Shown in pieces: positions 55,021-63,707 of a stretch of 64,000 nt of DNA. Under the pieces are notes generated by a model. The model did no database searches. It saw only the letters and a program-made list of their open reading frames with translations, and was not told the origin of the DNA. Numbering within the stretch: the stretch's first letter is position 1; each line of letters starts with the position of its first letter. The position numbers and the translations under genes were made by a program. Origin of the DNA: Paraburkholderia flagellata (GTDB lineage Bacteria; Pseudomonadota; Gammaproteobacteria; Burkholderiales; Burkholderiaceae); NCBI RefSeq assembly GCF_021390645.1, contig NZ_JAJEJT010000002.1, positions 1,984,001 to 2,048,000 on the forward strand. The letters are read 5' to 3'.

Positions 55021-56007
55021 TCAAAATAATTCGAGTTCGCCGCTGGCCTGCTCTTCAACGGCAGCGGCCGCGGCCTGCGCGGCCGTCTCGTCAAACCCTT
55101 CGCGCGACCAGCCGAGGCTGAACACGAACCGTTGGTCTATCACCACTTCGCGGCCCGTATTCGGGCACGCGAGCCGGTACTTGATGCACAACTGCGGATT
55201 GTCGGAGCCGAACGACAAGTAGCGCCGCCGATGATTGATGAGCAGCGGCACCTGCACCTGCGCGCGGCCCCAACCCGCTTCGTCGGCAGCGCGTGCGTTG
55301 CCCAGATAGCGGTTGCGAAACGCACCCCACACGAGATTCGTGAGTTCGGCGAGCACGCCGTTCACGTCGCGGAAGTCGCTCGCTTCGTCGCGGCCCGCGC
55401 GCGGCGGCAGCAGTTCGATCAGCGGCGTCTCCTCGGTTTGCATCAGGAGCCAGCCGCGGCACCACGCCGTCTCGATCGGGATGAGCGTCAGCACTTCGCC
55501 GAAGATGATGCGGTCGCGCACGATGCTCGGCGTGTCCCAGTTCACTTCGAGACTGGGAAAGAGGCCGCGCAGACGCCCGAGCGTCATGTCGGTGATGCCG
55601 TCCACGAGCGGGTCCGGGTAGTCGTGCGAGAACACGTGCGCTTCGAGCGCCGCGATCAGCGTTTCAGGATCGCTTTCGTGCCAGCTCGCGCACGGCAAGC
55701 GGCGCAATGGTTCGGGCAATGCATCGGCGTGCTCATTGGCTGCGCGCCGCAACACGACCGGCAGTTCGGGGCGCTCGGCTTCGAGCGCGACGGCCACCGC
55801 CGCTGCCGCTTCGAACGAGCCGCCAAAGTCGTCGCCCAGCAGCACGCCGCCCAGATCGTAGTGCGTCTTCAGCGCCGCCGAGAGCGCTTCGCGCCGCACC
55901 GGCACGCACACGCAATCGTGTGCGGCTGCGGTTTGCGCAATCGCCTCGGCACGCGCCGTATCACTTTCCAGCAGCAACAGCTTGCTGACTGGCTTGTTCA
56001 CGTTCAT
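55021..56007 (-). CDS. Two-domain protein: degenerate receiver plus CheX-like phosphatase domain
   Basis: This is a 328-residue protein. The start at 56007 (MNVNKPVSKLLLLESD) follows AAGGA at five bases; a TTG seven codons earlier overlaps the previous stop. Residues about 8-125 look like a receiver whose key residues have eroded (ESD for the acidic pair; no Ser/Thr after PELPVVLRR; no conserved Lys). Residues about 150-310 resemble CheX/CheC and contain the phosphatase signature E-x2-N-x3-G (ELTNLVWG, E221/N224/G228), though the Asp/Ser four residues before the Glu is Gly. It ends with SGELELF, almost identical to the tail of the neighbouring gene. Function is inferred from motif and context. 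Confidence 0.8.
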   Translation of the reverse strand: MNVNKPVSKLLLLESDTARAEAIAQTAAAHDCVCVPVRREALSAALKTHYDLGGVLLGDDFGGSFEAAAAVAVALEAERPELPVVLRRAANEHADALPEPLRRLPCASWHESDPETLIAALEAHVFSHDYPDPLVDGITDMTLGRLRGLFPSLEVNWDTPSIVRDRIIFGEVLTLIPIETAWCRGWLLMQTEETPLIELLPPRAGRDEASDFRDVNGVLAELTNLVWGAFRNRYLGNARAADEAGWGRAQVQVPLLINHRRRYLSFGSDNPQLCIKYRLACPNTGREVVIDQRFVFSLGWSREGFDETAAQAAAAAVEEQASGELELF

Positions 56008-56024
56008 GTTTCCTTTCTCTGCAT

Positions 56025-56558
56025 TCAAAACAATTCGAGTTCACCTGCGCTGTCGTGTGCTTCGACGGCAGCGGTACTCGCCACGAAATCGAGCGGCGCC
56101 TGCGTGCACACGCACAGCGTGGCGCCGAGCCGCACGTCGTGATCGATCGTGAGCGCATACGACTGCACGTAATCCGGCTTCAATTCGCGCAGATACGGCA
56201 GGCATCCGCTGCTGAGCGCGTAGGGCGTCGACATGCCGAGGTCGGGAAAATGCTCGACCAGTTGCTGGTTCATCGCCCCGCAGCACAGGTTGCCGAACTC
56301 CATGAAGCATTCGGTGAGCGCGCGCGACGCATCGCCCACGTAGTAGCGCTGCGTGCGCTCGTCGTCTTCGAAGTGCAGGAGTAGCAGCAGGCGGAACTGC
56401 ATCGACGAAATCGTCAGGACGACCAGGTGCTCGCCGTGGGGCGCCTCGCCCGTACGAGGCTCGATTTCGCAACTGTGCTGGGCGTCGGTCACGAGCCGCA
56501 TGCGCGCGGCCGCGAAAAAAATCCGCTCGATGCTGTCCTTCGCGTGCGTGCCGATCAT
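56025..56558 (-). CDS. CheX-like CheY-phosphatase candidate
   Basis: This is a 177-residue single-domain protein. Its ATG overlaps the stop of the MCP-like gene (ATGA), giving translational coupling. It contains the CheC/CheX/FliY signature E-x2-N-x3-G ([16 protein letters not shown]87/N90/G94), with Glu instead of Asp/Ser four residues before. A hydrophobic strand [20 protein letters not shown] precedes it. The C-terminus is [10 protein letters not shown], sharing the last residues and nearly the last 18 bases with the next gene. The expected role is dephosphorylation of the CheY-like partner. The family call rests on the motif and location. Confidence 0.78.
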   Translation of the reverse strand: MIGTHAKDSIERIFFAAARMRLVTDAQHSCEIEPRTGEAPHGEHLVVLTISSMQFRLLLLLHFEDDERTQRYYVGDASRALTECFMEFGNLCCGAMNQQLVEHFPDLGMSTPYALSSGCLPYLRELKPDYVQSYALTIDHDVRLGATLCVCTQAPLDFVASTAAVEAHDSAGELELF

Positions 56559-57316
56559 GCGTGCGCCCCGGCGCGCGTCGTTTCGAGCTGGTGATGCATC
56601 TGTTGCGACGATGCCTCCACGCTCGCGAGCGTCGCCGCGATCATCTTGCCGCCCGCCTGAATGTCCTGGAATGTCGCGGCCGTGATCAGGTCGTTGCGGT
56701 TCAGGCTGTCGCGATAGCTCTTCGAAAGTTCCTGCGAGCGCGTGGCGAGCGAACGCACCTCGCCCGCCACGATCGAGAAGCCACGCCCCGCCGCGCCCGC
56801 GCGCGCCGCTTCGATCGAAGCGTTGAGCGAGACGATGAGCACATGGCTCACGATCGACGACAGTTCCTGGTTCTTCTTGTGCATGTCGTTGTTCTGCGCC
56901 ATTAGCGAGATCATCTGCTCGTGCCAGCGCTCGAACGTCGACGACATGAGCTTCAGCCGCGAGGCCTCGCTCGCAATGCGCGCAGAGTGCTGCATGGCAT
57001 CGTCACGCTGCGCGCGCTCGCTGGCGAGCGCCGCTTCGAGCGCATCGGCCACGGACCGGCGCTGTGCGAGTTCTGCGCGCAACGATTCGATTTGCGCGAC
57101 CAAGGCTGCGTGTTCACGCGCCGCGTCTTCCTGCTGCGCCGTGTGGCGCGTTTCGGCCTGTGCAAGCGCGTGAGCGTGCGCCGCTTCCTGCGCACGCGCC
57201 GCATTTGCCGCCTGCGTTTGCGCACGCTTGTGCCACGCCGCGACCACGCCGGCTGCCAACGCGACGATAGCCGCGCCTTCGATTAAATACGGTAAGACCA
57301 CTGCCACCCCCGCCAT
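56555..57316 (-). CDS. MCP-like signalling protein lacking a sensory domain
   Basis: This is a 253-residue protein with a single N-terminal membrane segment (about 8-27, [20 protein letters not shown]), an Ala/Gln-rich coiled coil (about 30-125) and a compact receptor hairpin (about 150-195: [20 protein letters not shown] and [13 protein letters not shown]). The usual tip residues before SLNA (IAxQTN) are replaced by VSHVLIV, and only about 60 residues follow, so the methylation helices are mostly missing. There is no periplasmic domain and no HAMP. It starts 3 bp after the kinase stop and overlaps the CheX-like gene. Probably it is a scaffold or internal signal relay for the kinase (inference). 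Confidence 0.85.
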   Translation of the reverse strand: MAGVAVVLPYLIEGAAIVALAAGVVAAWHKRAQTQAANAARAQEAAHAHALAQAETRHTAQQEDAAREHAALVAQIESLRAELAQRRSVADALEAALASERAQRDDAMQHSARIASEASRLKLMSSTFERWHEQMISLMAQNNDMHKKNQELSSIVSHVLIVSLNASIEAARAGAAGRGFSIVAGEVRSLATRSQELSKSYRDSLNRNDLITAATFQDIQAGGKMIAATLASVEASSQQMHHQLETTRAGAHA

Positions 57317-57319
57317 GCG

Positions 57320-59689
57320 CTAGCCCGCCAGCGCTTCCTCTTGCTTTGCCTGCGTTGCGTCCGCCATCTTCACTGCCCATTGCTGCGGCAAACGCACGAC
57401 GGTCTCGAAATGCCGGTAATCGGCGCCCCGGCGCTCGTCGGTGAAACGCAGTTCGATTGCACCGCCCTCGCGTTCGAGGAAATCGCGCACCGCGTCCATG
57501 CCCACGCCGCGGCCCGAGACTTCGGTCACGTTCGTGGCCGTCGAAAAGCCAGGGCGGAAAATGAATGCCGCGATCGCCTCGTCGCTCACCGCTTCATACG
57601 CCTGAAGCCAGCCGCGCTCCACCGCGATGCTGCGAATGCGCGCGAGCGCGAGGCCGCGGCCGTCGTCGGCGAGCGTCATGCACAGTGCGCCGTTGTGCAC
57701 GTTGACATCGATGTCGATGTGGCCCGACTCGTGCTTGCCAATTGCGCGGCGTTGCGCCGGCATTTCAATGCCGTGGTCGAGCGAGTTGCGCAGCAGATGC
57801 ATGAACACGTTCTTCACCGTGCCGGCAGCCTCGCTGCGCAGGCGATAACCGTTGTCCTCGATCTTCACCACCGGTTCGACCTTGCCGAGCTCCTGAGCCA
57901 GCGAGGGCAGCGAGCCGGTCACGCCCGCGAGCGCATCGGCCACCCGCTCGGTGCCGATCGCGTGCAGCGTGGTGCGCAGTTCGGCGCGCATCGCGCGAAG
58001 TGCGGGCAGGTCGTTGTCGTCGGTGCGATCGACAATGCGCAGCGTCTGTTCGATCAATTCGCGCGTGACGGTGAGGCTCGCCGTGCCGCTCGGCGCGCCA
58101 GCCGCACGCGGGCCGCGCCCAAGGCTCACCTCGTTGATGTTCGAATAGTGCTCGAGCGCCGCCTTCACACGCTCCAGATCGGCGATCAGCGCCTGCTGGT
58201 CCCACGTGTGGCTCGTGTCTTCGCGGCGCAGCGCGTCGTAGCGCTGCTCGACTTCGTGCACCACGCCCGTGAGATGCTGCAGGCTGTACGTGCGCGCGTT
58301 GCCCTTGATTGTGTGCATGTTGCGGAACAGCGCGGCGATCGCGCTCGTATCCGCGCAGTCGTGCTGGCGAATGATGTGCTCGTTCTCGTGAATGAAGCTC
58401 GTCGAACTATCGACGAAATGCTGGAACTTCTCCTCGCTCACCGCGAGAATTTCGCCGATCATTTCGAGGCGGCGCTTTTGCTCGCCGGCTTCGGCCGCGA
58501 GTTCGCGCAGCTCCGTCACGTCGCGCACGCACAGCATGAGGCGCACGACCACGTCGTTTTCGTCGGTGATCGCCGACCAGCTCAGGTCCAGCACCTTCGC
58601 ACGGCCATCCGGCAGCGTGCGCGTGATTTCATTCACGAGCAGGTGCTGATTGAACGCGAAGTTCACATCGTCTTCGCCAAGGCATGCGTGCACGGCGGCG
58701 TCGATCTGCGCGAGCGTGTCGGCGTCGAGATCCGTACGCGAAAACACCAGGTCCATCAGCGAGCGGCCCGCAATCTCGTTCGTTTCGAAGATTGCCTCCA
58801 GATACGCCGAATATTCGTTGTGAATCGTCGCGCCTTCGACCACCGTGAGAATGCCCTGCTGCATGTTCTGCAGCATCGCCTGAATGTCGGCGGTCTTGCG
58901 TTTGAGCTGCGCCGAACTGTGCTGGATCTTCTCGATCATGCCGTTGAAGGCGACGATCGAATGACCGATTTCGTCCATGCGGCCCACGGGCACGCGGCGC
59001 GTGAAGTCCTGGCTCGACGCGATTTCGCTCATCATGGCCTGCATGTGCGAAAGCGGGCGCGTGATCTGGCGGTACAGCAGCGCGCCGATCAGCGTGAGCA
59101 GCAGCACCGCGCCGCCCGTCACGCCGGCAATGGCGCTCGTCGTGGTGTCGAGCGTACTGTTGAGCGTGCGGATCGCGTCATCTTTCTGGCGGTTCTTTTC
59201 CACGCGCATCGTCGTGACGATACCTTCGAGTTCGTCGCGATACTGCGCGACGTTCGCGAAAAGATAGGCCTGTGCGAGTTCGTTCTTGCCGCCCGCCTTC
59301 ATCTTCGCTGTGTCATCGATCGCGGAGAAGTAGTTCGCGAGGCTTTCCTGCGCCTGCGAGACGAGGCCTTCCTGCGCGTGGCTCGCTGCCGCCTTGCGTT
59401 GCACGTCGAGCGCGGCGCGTAACGCCGCTTCCTTGTCCTTGAGCTCGTTCTGCGCGAGCGACGCGACCGTGGCGTCGGGTGCGTAGACGAGTGTCATGGT
59501 GGCGAGCTGCACGTCTTTCACGAGCGCCACGAGATCGGATGATGCGAGGGCGCTCGGCACAACGCCCTGGGTAACCTGGCGGACGTCGCTGGCGCTGTGG
59601 CGGGCCTGATAGGCCGCGTAGCCGCCGATGGCGGACAGCGCGACGAACATCAGGACGATGAGTAGCGTGATGCGGTGACGAATGGTCAT
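57320..59689 (-). CDS. Membrane-bound CheA-like histidine kinase with receptor-type sensor, HAMP, PAS and Hpt
   Basis: This 789-residue protein joins a chemoreceptor front end to a CheA-type kinase. TM1 is at about 8-27, a periplasmic four-helix-bundle region at about 30-185, TM2 at about 187-207, HAMP at about 208-260 and PAS at about 270-395. The Hpt-like domain has H459 in FRNMHTIKGNARTYS. A dimer/linker region precedes the CheA P4-type ATPase (N-box HLLRNSLDHGIEMP, G-boxes LADDGRGLALAR and FRPGFSTATNVTEVSGRGVG). It ends soon after, so the CheW-like P5 domain of CheA is absent, as is any receiver. It is first in a five-gene operon. Confidence 0.92.
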   Translation of the reverse strand: MTIRHRITLLIVLMFVALSAIGGYAAYQARHSASDVRQVTQGVVPSALASSDLVALVKDVQLATMTLVYAPDATVASLAQNELKDKEAALRAALDVQRKAAASHAQEGLVSQAQESLANYFSAIDDTAKMKAGGKNELAQAYLFANVAQYRDELEGIVTTMRVEKNRQKDDAIRTLNSTLDTTTSAIAGVTGGAVLLLTLIGALLYRQITRPLSHMQAMMSEIASSQDFTRRVPVGRMDEIGHSIVAFNGMIEKIQHSSAQLKRKTADIQAMLQNMQQGILTVVEGATIHNEYSAYLEAIFETNEIAGRSLMDLVFSRTDLDADTLAQIDAAVHACLGEDDVNFAFNQHLLVNEITRTLPDGRAKVLDLSWSAITDENDVVVRLMLCVRDVTELRELAAEAGEQKRRLEMIGEILAVSEEKFQHFVDSSTSFIHENEHIIRQHDCADTSAIAALFRNMHTIKGNARTYSLQHLTGVVHEVEQRYDALRREDTSHTWDQQALIADLERVKAALEHYSNINEVSLGRGPRAAGAPSGTASLTVTRELIEQTLRIVDRTDDNDLPALRAMRAELRTTLHAIGTERVADALAGVTGSLPSLAQELGKVEPVVKIEDNGYRLRSEAAGTVKNVFMHLLRNSLDHGIEMPAQRRAIGKHESGHIDIDVNVHNGALCMTLADDGRGLALARIRSIAVERGWLQAYEAVSDEAIAAFIFRPGFSTATNVTEVSGRGVGMDAVRDFLEREGGAIELRFTDERRGADYRHFETVVRLPQQWAVKMADATQAKQEEALAG

Positions 59690-59887
59690 GTCGAAATCCC
59701 CGGGCCTTCGTAGCCGGCCGCGCTATGGTTGCGCGGCTCGGGACACGTTGGCCAATTTATTCGCGGTGGATTATCGACGGTTAGGTATGACGAAATGATG
59801 ACTACGCATGAATCGGCCGGGTGCGCTGTGCGTTAGACAACACTTGAGAATTGCGGCCTGTTGTGCGCTGGGCGGCACGGATTGCGC

Positions 59888-60430
59888 TTAGTCGGGCACC
59901 GCTGGGTCGTCGAGAAACAGCACCATGAGTTCGTCGTCGGCATACACGCCGTCGATGCACAGGCCGCGCGGCTCGACTCCATAGCGCACGAAGCCGCATG
60001 AGCGATAGAGCGCCTGGGCGCGGGGATTCAACACACTCACCACGAGTTGCACTTGCAGCAAGCCGAGCGCGCGAGCGTGTGCGATGGCGGCCTCCATCAA
60101 TTGCCTTGCAATACCGGCGCCCCGCCATGCGGGATCGACAAAGACACCCCAGATGAGCCCCTTGTGCGCGAGCTTCTGGCGCGCGTCGCGCATGAGCCCC
60201 GTGATTCCAGTGAGCTTGTCGCCAGCGAATGCGCCGAATACGATGCGGTCGTTCGTGGCGCGAACCACGGCCCTGCTCTCTTCGGGCGTCCGCCTGGATT
60301 CTTCCTCGTAGGTCGGCACGATACCGGCCGGATAATTTTCGGTCGCGTACAAACGCATGGCGTGAAAAGCCTCGGCGTCTTGCTCGTTCAACGGGCGGAT
60401 CGTTGCATTCATTGGCTTCGTTTCGTTCAT
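59888..60430 (-). CDS. GNAT-family N-acetyltransferase
   Basis: This is a 180-residue acetyl-CoA-dependent acetyltransferase. The fold motifs are WGVFVDPAWRGAGIARQLME (motif A with R/Q-x2-G-x-A) followed by the beta-bulge strand QVQLVVSVLNPRAQALYRSC and the GF-x-RYG turn. The acceptor may be a small amine, an amino acid or a protein N-terminus; this cannot be told by eye. The start is either ATG 60430 or MNATIRPL six codons later; neither has a strong ribosome site. It is monocistronic, with 198 bp separating it from the kinase operon. Confidence 0.88.
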   Translation of the reverse strand: MNETKPMNATIRPLNEQDAEAFHAMRLYATENYPAGIVPTYEEESRRTPEESRAVVRATNDRIVFGAFAGDKLTGITGLMRDARQKLAHKGLIWGVFVDPAWRGAGIARQLMEAAIAHARALGLLQVQLVVSVLNPRAQALYRSCGFVRYGVEPRGLCIDGVYADDELMVLFLDDPAVPD

Positions 60431-60564
60431 GTGCAGTGCCTGGCAATGAAGAGAGAATGACTCATGCGACAGCCAAGCCTATCACGTCCCCCGGCCTTCT
60501 CGCCTTGCGCTAATATGGAACTTTCGCGTCGCATCATGCGCGCAGCATCACTCCGGGGTTTCTC

Positions 60565-61392
60565 ATGCCGCAAACCGTAACGCCCGACGCGCAACCCTAC
60601 TTCTGGCGCGATGCAGACCTGCCGTTCATCGAAGTGCGCGCAATCACCGACGGACGCAAGGTCAGCTATGGCCGTCACGCGCACAGCACGTTCTCGATCG
60701 GCGCGGTCACGGGCGGGCGCAGCACCTACCTGAACGGGAGCACGCTCTCTCACATCAGTGCGGGCGCGGTGGTGGTCATCAACCCGGAAGTCGTGCACGC
60801 ATGCAACCCAGTCGCAGACGAGCCCTGGGCCTACCGCATGTTCTATCTCGACACGGCGTGGCTCGCGAAACTGCAACACGATTTGGGTTTCGGCGCGCAC
60901 GAAGGTTTCCGCCCGTTCGAACAGACCTTGAGCTGGGAGCGTGACTTGTTCGACGGGCTCAACGGGCTCTACGAACTGCTCGTCGATCCGCATGAGTCAG
61001 CGCTGCGCAAGGAATGCGCGGTCGTAGCGTATTTCGCGAGGCTCCAGCAGTCCCTCAACCCTGCGCCGGCCAGCGTACGCGAACCGAACGAACGCCTCGC
61101 GCGCGCCGCAGAATTCATCGACGGCAATTACACCCGCACGCTCAAGCTCGAGGAGATTTGCGCCGCCGCCGATCTTTCGCCCTCGTATCTCATACGCGCG
61201 TTTCGCGAGCAATACGGCATGACACCGCACGCATATGTCGTGAACCGCCGCATCGAGTTCAGCCGTGCGCAACTGCGCCGCGGGCACACCATTGCGGATG
61301 TCGCGGCCGAGGCCGGTTTCGCCGATCAAGCGCATTTGCAGCGCGCGTTCCGTCAGTTCGTTGCCGCAACGCCGGGCCAATATCGCGGCTAA
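60565..61392 (+). CDS. AraC-family transcriptional regulator (LysE-associated)
   Basis: This is a 275-residue regulator. The N-terminal AraC_binding cupin at about 20-160 contains VSYGRHAHSTFSIGAVTGGR and VVVINPEVVHACNPVADEPW. The C-terminal helix-turn-helix pair is at about 180-275 (LEEICAAADLSPSYLIRAFR and IADVAAEAGFADQAHLQRAF, ending FVAATPGQYRG). It faces a LysE-family exporter with 16 bp between the stops. In this AraC group, adjacent LysE exporters are a recurrent pairing, so control of amino-acid export is the likely role. The inducer is unknown. Confidence 0.93.
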   Translation: MPQTVTPDAQPYFWRDADLPFIEVRAITDGRKVSYGRHAHSTFSIGAVTGGRSTYLNGSTLSHISAGAVVVINPEVVHACNPVADEPWAYRMFYLDTAWLAKLQHDLGFGAHEGFRPFEQTLSWERDLFDGLNGLYELLVDPHESALRKECAVVAYFARLQQSLNPAPASVREPNERLARAAEFIDGNYTRTLKLEEICAAADLSPSYLIRAFREQYGMTPHAYVVNRRIEFSRAQLRRGHTIADVAAEAGFADQAHLQRAFRQFVAATPGQYRG

Positions 61393-61408
61393 CGTAGCCG
61401 TCGCGCGT

Positions 61409-61996
61409 TCAGGCAAACACCAGCCAAAACGCACTGCCCGCAAGCAACAATGCCATGACGCGGTTCACGAACCGCACGCGCGACGGTTCGCGCAATGCCT
61501 GGCGCAACGACGCGCCTGCCCACGCCCAGCACGCAATCGACACATAGCACACGACGAAATAGATCGCGGCAAACTGCCAGACCAGCGCACTCTCGCCAGA
61601 AGCCGCATATAAGCCCATGCCCGCCACCGATGCGAGCCACGCCTTGGGGTTGAGCCATTGCATCGTGGCGCCGACCATCAGCGAGGGACCGCGCGACGCG
61701 TTCGGGGAGTCGATGCGGCCATCGTCGGCGGCGAGGCGATACGCAACGTACAGCAGGAAAGCCACGCCCGCCCATTCGATCGCGCGCGTGAGAAACGGCA
61801 AGCGCGCCAGCAATGCGTGCATGCCAAGTCCGATCAGCAGCAACAGACACGCGAAACCCACGGTCGCGCCGGTAACGTGGCGCAGGCTCGCGCGTAGCCC
61901 GTATCGCGCACCCGCGCTCAGCGCGACGATATTGACGGGTCCAGGGGTGATGGATGTGGCCAGCGCGAAGGCGGCCATCGACAAGGCAGTGCTCAC
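61409..61996 (-). CDS. LysE-family amino-acid exporter
   Basis: This is a 195-residue inner-membrane exporter with about six segments. I choose GTG 61996 (STALSMAAFALATSITPGPV follows the first residue) because GAGGA lies six bases before it; the ATG at 62017 has no ribosome site. The family signature SITPGPVNIVALSAGARYG is at the N-terminus, and GATMQWLNPKAWLASVAGMG is mid-protein. Substrates of the family include basic and neutral amino acids and homoserine lactone. It faces the AraC regulator tail to tail. Confidence 0.9.
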   Translation of the reverse strand: MSTALSMAAFALATSITPGPVNIVALSAGARYGLRASLRHVTGATVGFACLLLLIGLGMHALLARLPFLTRAIEWAGVAFLLYVAYRLAADDGRIDSPNASRGPSLMVGATMQWLNPKAWLASVAGMGLYAASGESALVWQFAAIYFVVCYVSIACWAWAGASLRQALREPSRVRFVNRVMALLLAGSAFWLVFA

Positions 61997-62167
61997 AGTT
62001 TTCCTCGCTACGCCCATTGGGGATCAGTAAGCGTCGAGGGTAGACGCGCGTGTCGCCGGCGTATTGAAGAAAATTGCCCCTGCCGGTGGTCGCGGCGCAA
62101 TGCGGCACAGCACGGAACTCGCGCTATCATTGCGCCGCACCGACGACACTATTTCCGGAACTGCAAC

Positions 62168-62941
62168 GTGAAAAAGATCCTTATCATCGGCATCGGCGCG
62201 GGTGACCCGAACTACCTGACCGTGCAGGCGATCGAAGCGCTCAACGCCGCCGACGTGTTCTTCGTGATGGACAAGGGCGCTGCCAAGGACAAACTTGTCG
62301 CGCTGCGCAAGGAAATCTGCGCGCGCTTTATCAAGGACCACGACTATCGAATCGTGGAAGCGACGAGCCCCGAGCGGCGCCGCGACGAGGGTCTCGATTA
62401 CAAGACCGCCGTGTACGAACTCAACCGCGACAAGCAGCGCGTATTCGAGCGCCTGATCGAAGAGGAATTGACGGACGGCCAATGCGGCGCGTTTCTCGTA
62501 TGGGGCGATCCATCGCTCTATGACAGCACGATCCGCATTCTCGATTCCATTCTTGCCGATGGCAGGCTGGCGTTCGACTTCGAGGTGATTCCGGGCATTA
62601 GCAGCGTTCAGGCGCTCGCGGCGAAGCATCGCGTGCCGCTCAACTTCATCGGCAAGCCGGTGAGCATCACGACGGGAAGGCGGCTCGCGGAGGGCGGCTT
62701 TCCGCAGGACGTGGAAAGCGCCGTGGTCATGCTCGACGCGCAAAACGCGTATGCGCAACTCGCGGGTGAGGACCTCGATATCTATTGGGGTGCATATGTC
62801 GGCACACCTGACGAGATCCTGATGTCGGGCCGCCTGGAAGACGTGAAAGACGAGATCGTCCGCGTTCGCGCACAAGCGCGCGAGGCGAACGGATGGATCA
62901 TGGACACGTATTTGCTGCGCAAACGCGGCGTGAAAGACTGA
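62168..62941 (+). CDS. cobF: Precorrin-6A synthase (deacetylating)
   Basis: This 257-residue SAM-dependent tetrapyrrole methyltransferase of the aerobic cobalamin pathway methylates at C-1 with loss of acetate. It starts with GTG. Motifs: KKILIIGIGAGDPNYLTVQA, the SAM-contact GAFLVWGDPSLYDSTIRIL and EVIPGISSVQALAAKHRVPL. Length is normal for CobF. It is alone: no other cob gene is in the window. The upstream 171 bp show no recognisable B12 box. Its 3' end has a short hairpin. Confidence 0.94.
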   Translation: MKKILIIGIGAGDPNYLTVQAIEALNAADVFFVMDKGAAKDKLVALRKEICARFIKDHDYRIVEATSPERRRDEGLDYKTAVYELNRDKQRVFERLIEEELTDGQCGAFLVWGDPSLYDSTIRILDSILADGRLAFDFEVIPGISSVQALAAKHRVPLNFIGKPVSITTGRRLAEGGFPQDVESAVVMLDAQNAYAQLAGEDLDIYWGAYVGTPDEILMSGRLEDVKDEIVRVRAQAREANGWIMDTYLLRKRGVKD

Positions 62942-62948
62942 AAGGAGC

Positions 62949-62970
62949 GCGCGAACAATGACGTTCGCGC
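62949..62970. terminator. Hairpin between cobF and the PepSY gene
   Basis: The arms GCGCGAAC and GTTCGCGC form a perfect 8-bp stem with a 6-base loop, 8 bp after the cobF stop. There is no T run, so its strength as a terminator is uncertain. Confidence 0.4.
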
Positions 62971-62996
62971 ACGTCGTCTGGTTCACCCGTCGGGGC

Positions 62997-63707
62997 TTAC
63001 GCCAGCCCTACGCACACCGCCACGATAATCGAGCCGAACAACAGCACAGCGCCCACCGTCTTGCGCCTGTTCAGCTCCGTCCAAAGAAGCACGCCTGTGA
63101 GCGACAGCAGAATGAGCGCCCCGGCGAAGCTGTCGATGAACAGCACCCAGCCCACGCTCATGCCCGTACCCTTGTGCAGGTTGGTGATCGTCGAGACGAG
63201 CGAGTTGTCGTTGCGCTTGAGCGTGAGCTTGTCGTTGCCCACCCAGTACTCGACCGCCACGCTCTCGCCGGGTGACGTGAACATCATCTGCCAATGCTCA
63301 GGCTGCACGACTTTGCGATCGCCCCACGCCACGTTGTGCTCGGGCTCCTTCTGCACGCGGCCCATGCGTGCTGGCAGCTTCAAATCAGGTTGCGATCGCA
63401 ACCATTTCACCATTTCTCGCGGCGTTTCGGGCGCTGGGTCTGGCACGGCGATCTGCACCGTCGAGACTTGCGGCGCGCCCGGCGAGATGCGCAGCGGCTC
63501 GGCGCGATGATTCAGCACGAACCCCGTTGCGCCGAACAGCAGGCCAAGCGCCGCGCCCCACAGACCCACCCAGCCGTGCACCTTGCGCAGCCACTTGATG
63601 AAGGTCGCGCGGCGCGAACGCTTTGCGCGCTCGTCGCGCTGTTCGGCGTCGAGAGGTGTGCGCCGCGTTGCCGGTGCATCGATCTCGGCGGTATCGGAAA
63701 AGCTCAT
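62997..63707 (-). CDS. PepSY-domain membrane protein
   Basis: This is a 236-residue inner-membrane protein. After a basic cytoplasmic N-terminus, TM1 ([20 protein letters not shown], about 45-65) leads to a periplasmic region with PepSY-like features ([20 protein letters not shown], about 140-165). Two segments near the C-terminus follow ([20 protein letters not shown] and [17 protein letters not shown]). The N-terminal HGWVG-x-WG is typical of PepSY-associated TM proteins near siderophore receptors. Its ATG overlaps the stop of the piuC-like gene (ATGA), so the two are co-expressed and probably iron-linked. Confidence 0.88.
   Translation of the reverse strand: MSFSDTAEIDAPATRRTPLDAEQRDERAKRSRRATFIKWLRKVHGWVGLWGAALGLLFGATGFVLNHRAEPLRISPGAPQVSTVQIAVPDPAPETPREMVKWLRSQPDLKLPARMGRVQKEPEHNVAWGDRKVVQPEHWQMMFTSPGESVAVEYWVGNDKLTLKRNDNSLVSTITNLHKGTGMSVGWVLFIDSFAGALILLSLTGVLLWTELNRRKTVGAVLLFGSIIVAVCVGLA

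Noticed and set aside
59690..59887. GTCGATAA in the leader of the kinase operon as a flagellar sigma28 -10 box
   Set aside because: It matches 7 of 8 bases of the -10 consensus, but no TAAA-like -35 element occurs at the required spacing, so I do not call a promoter.
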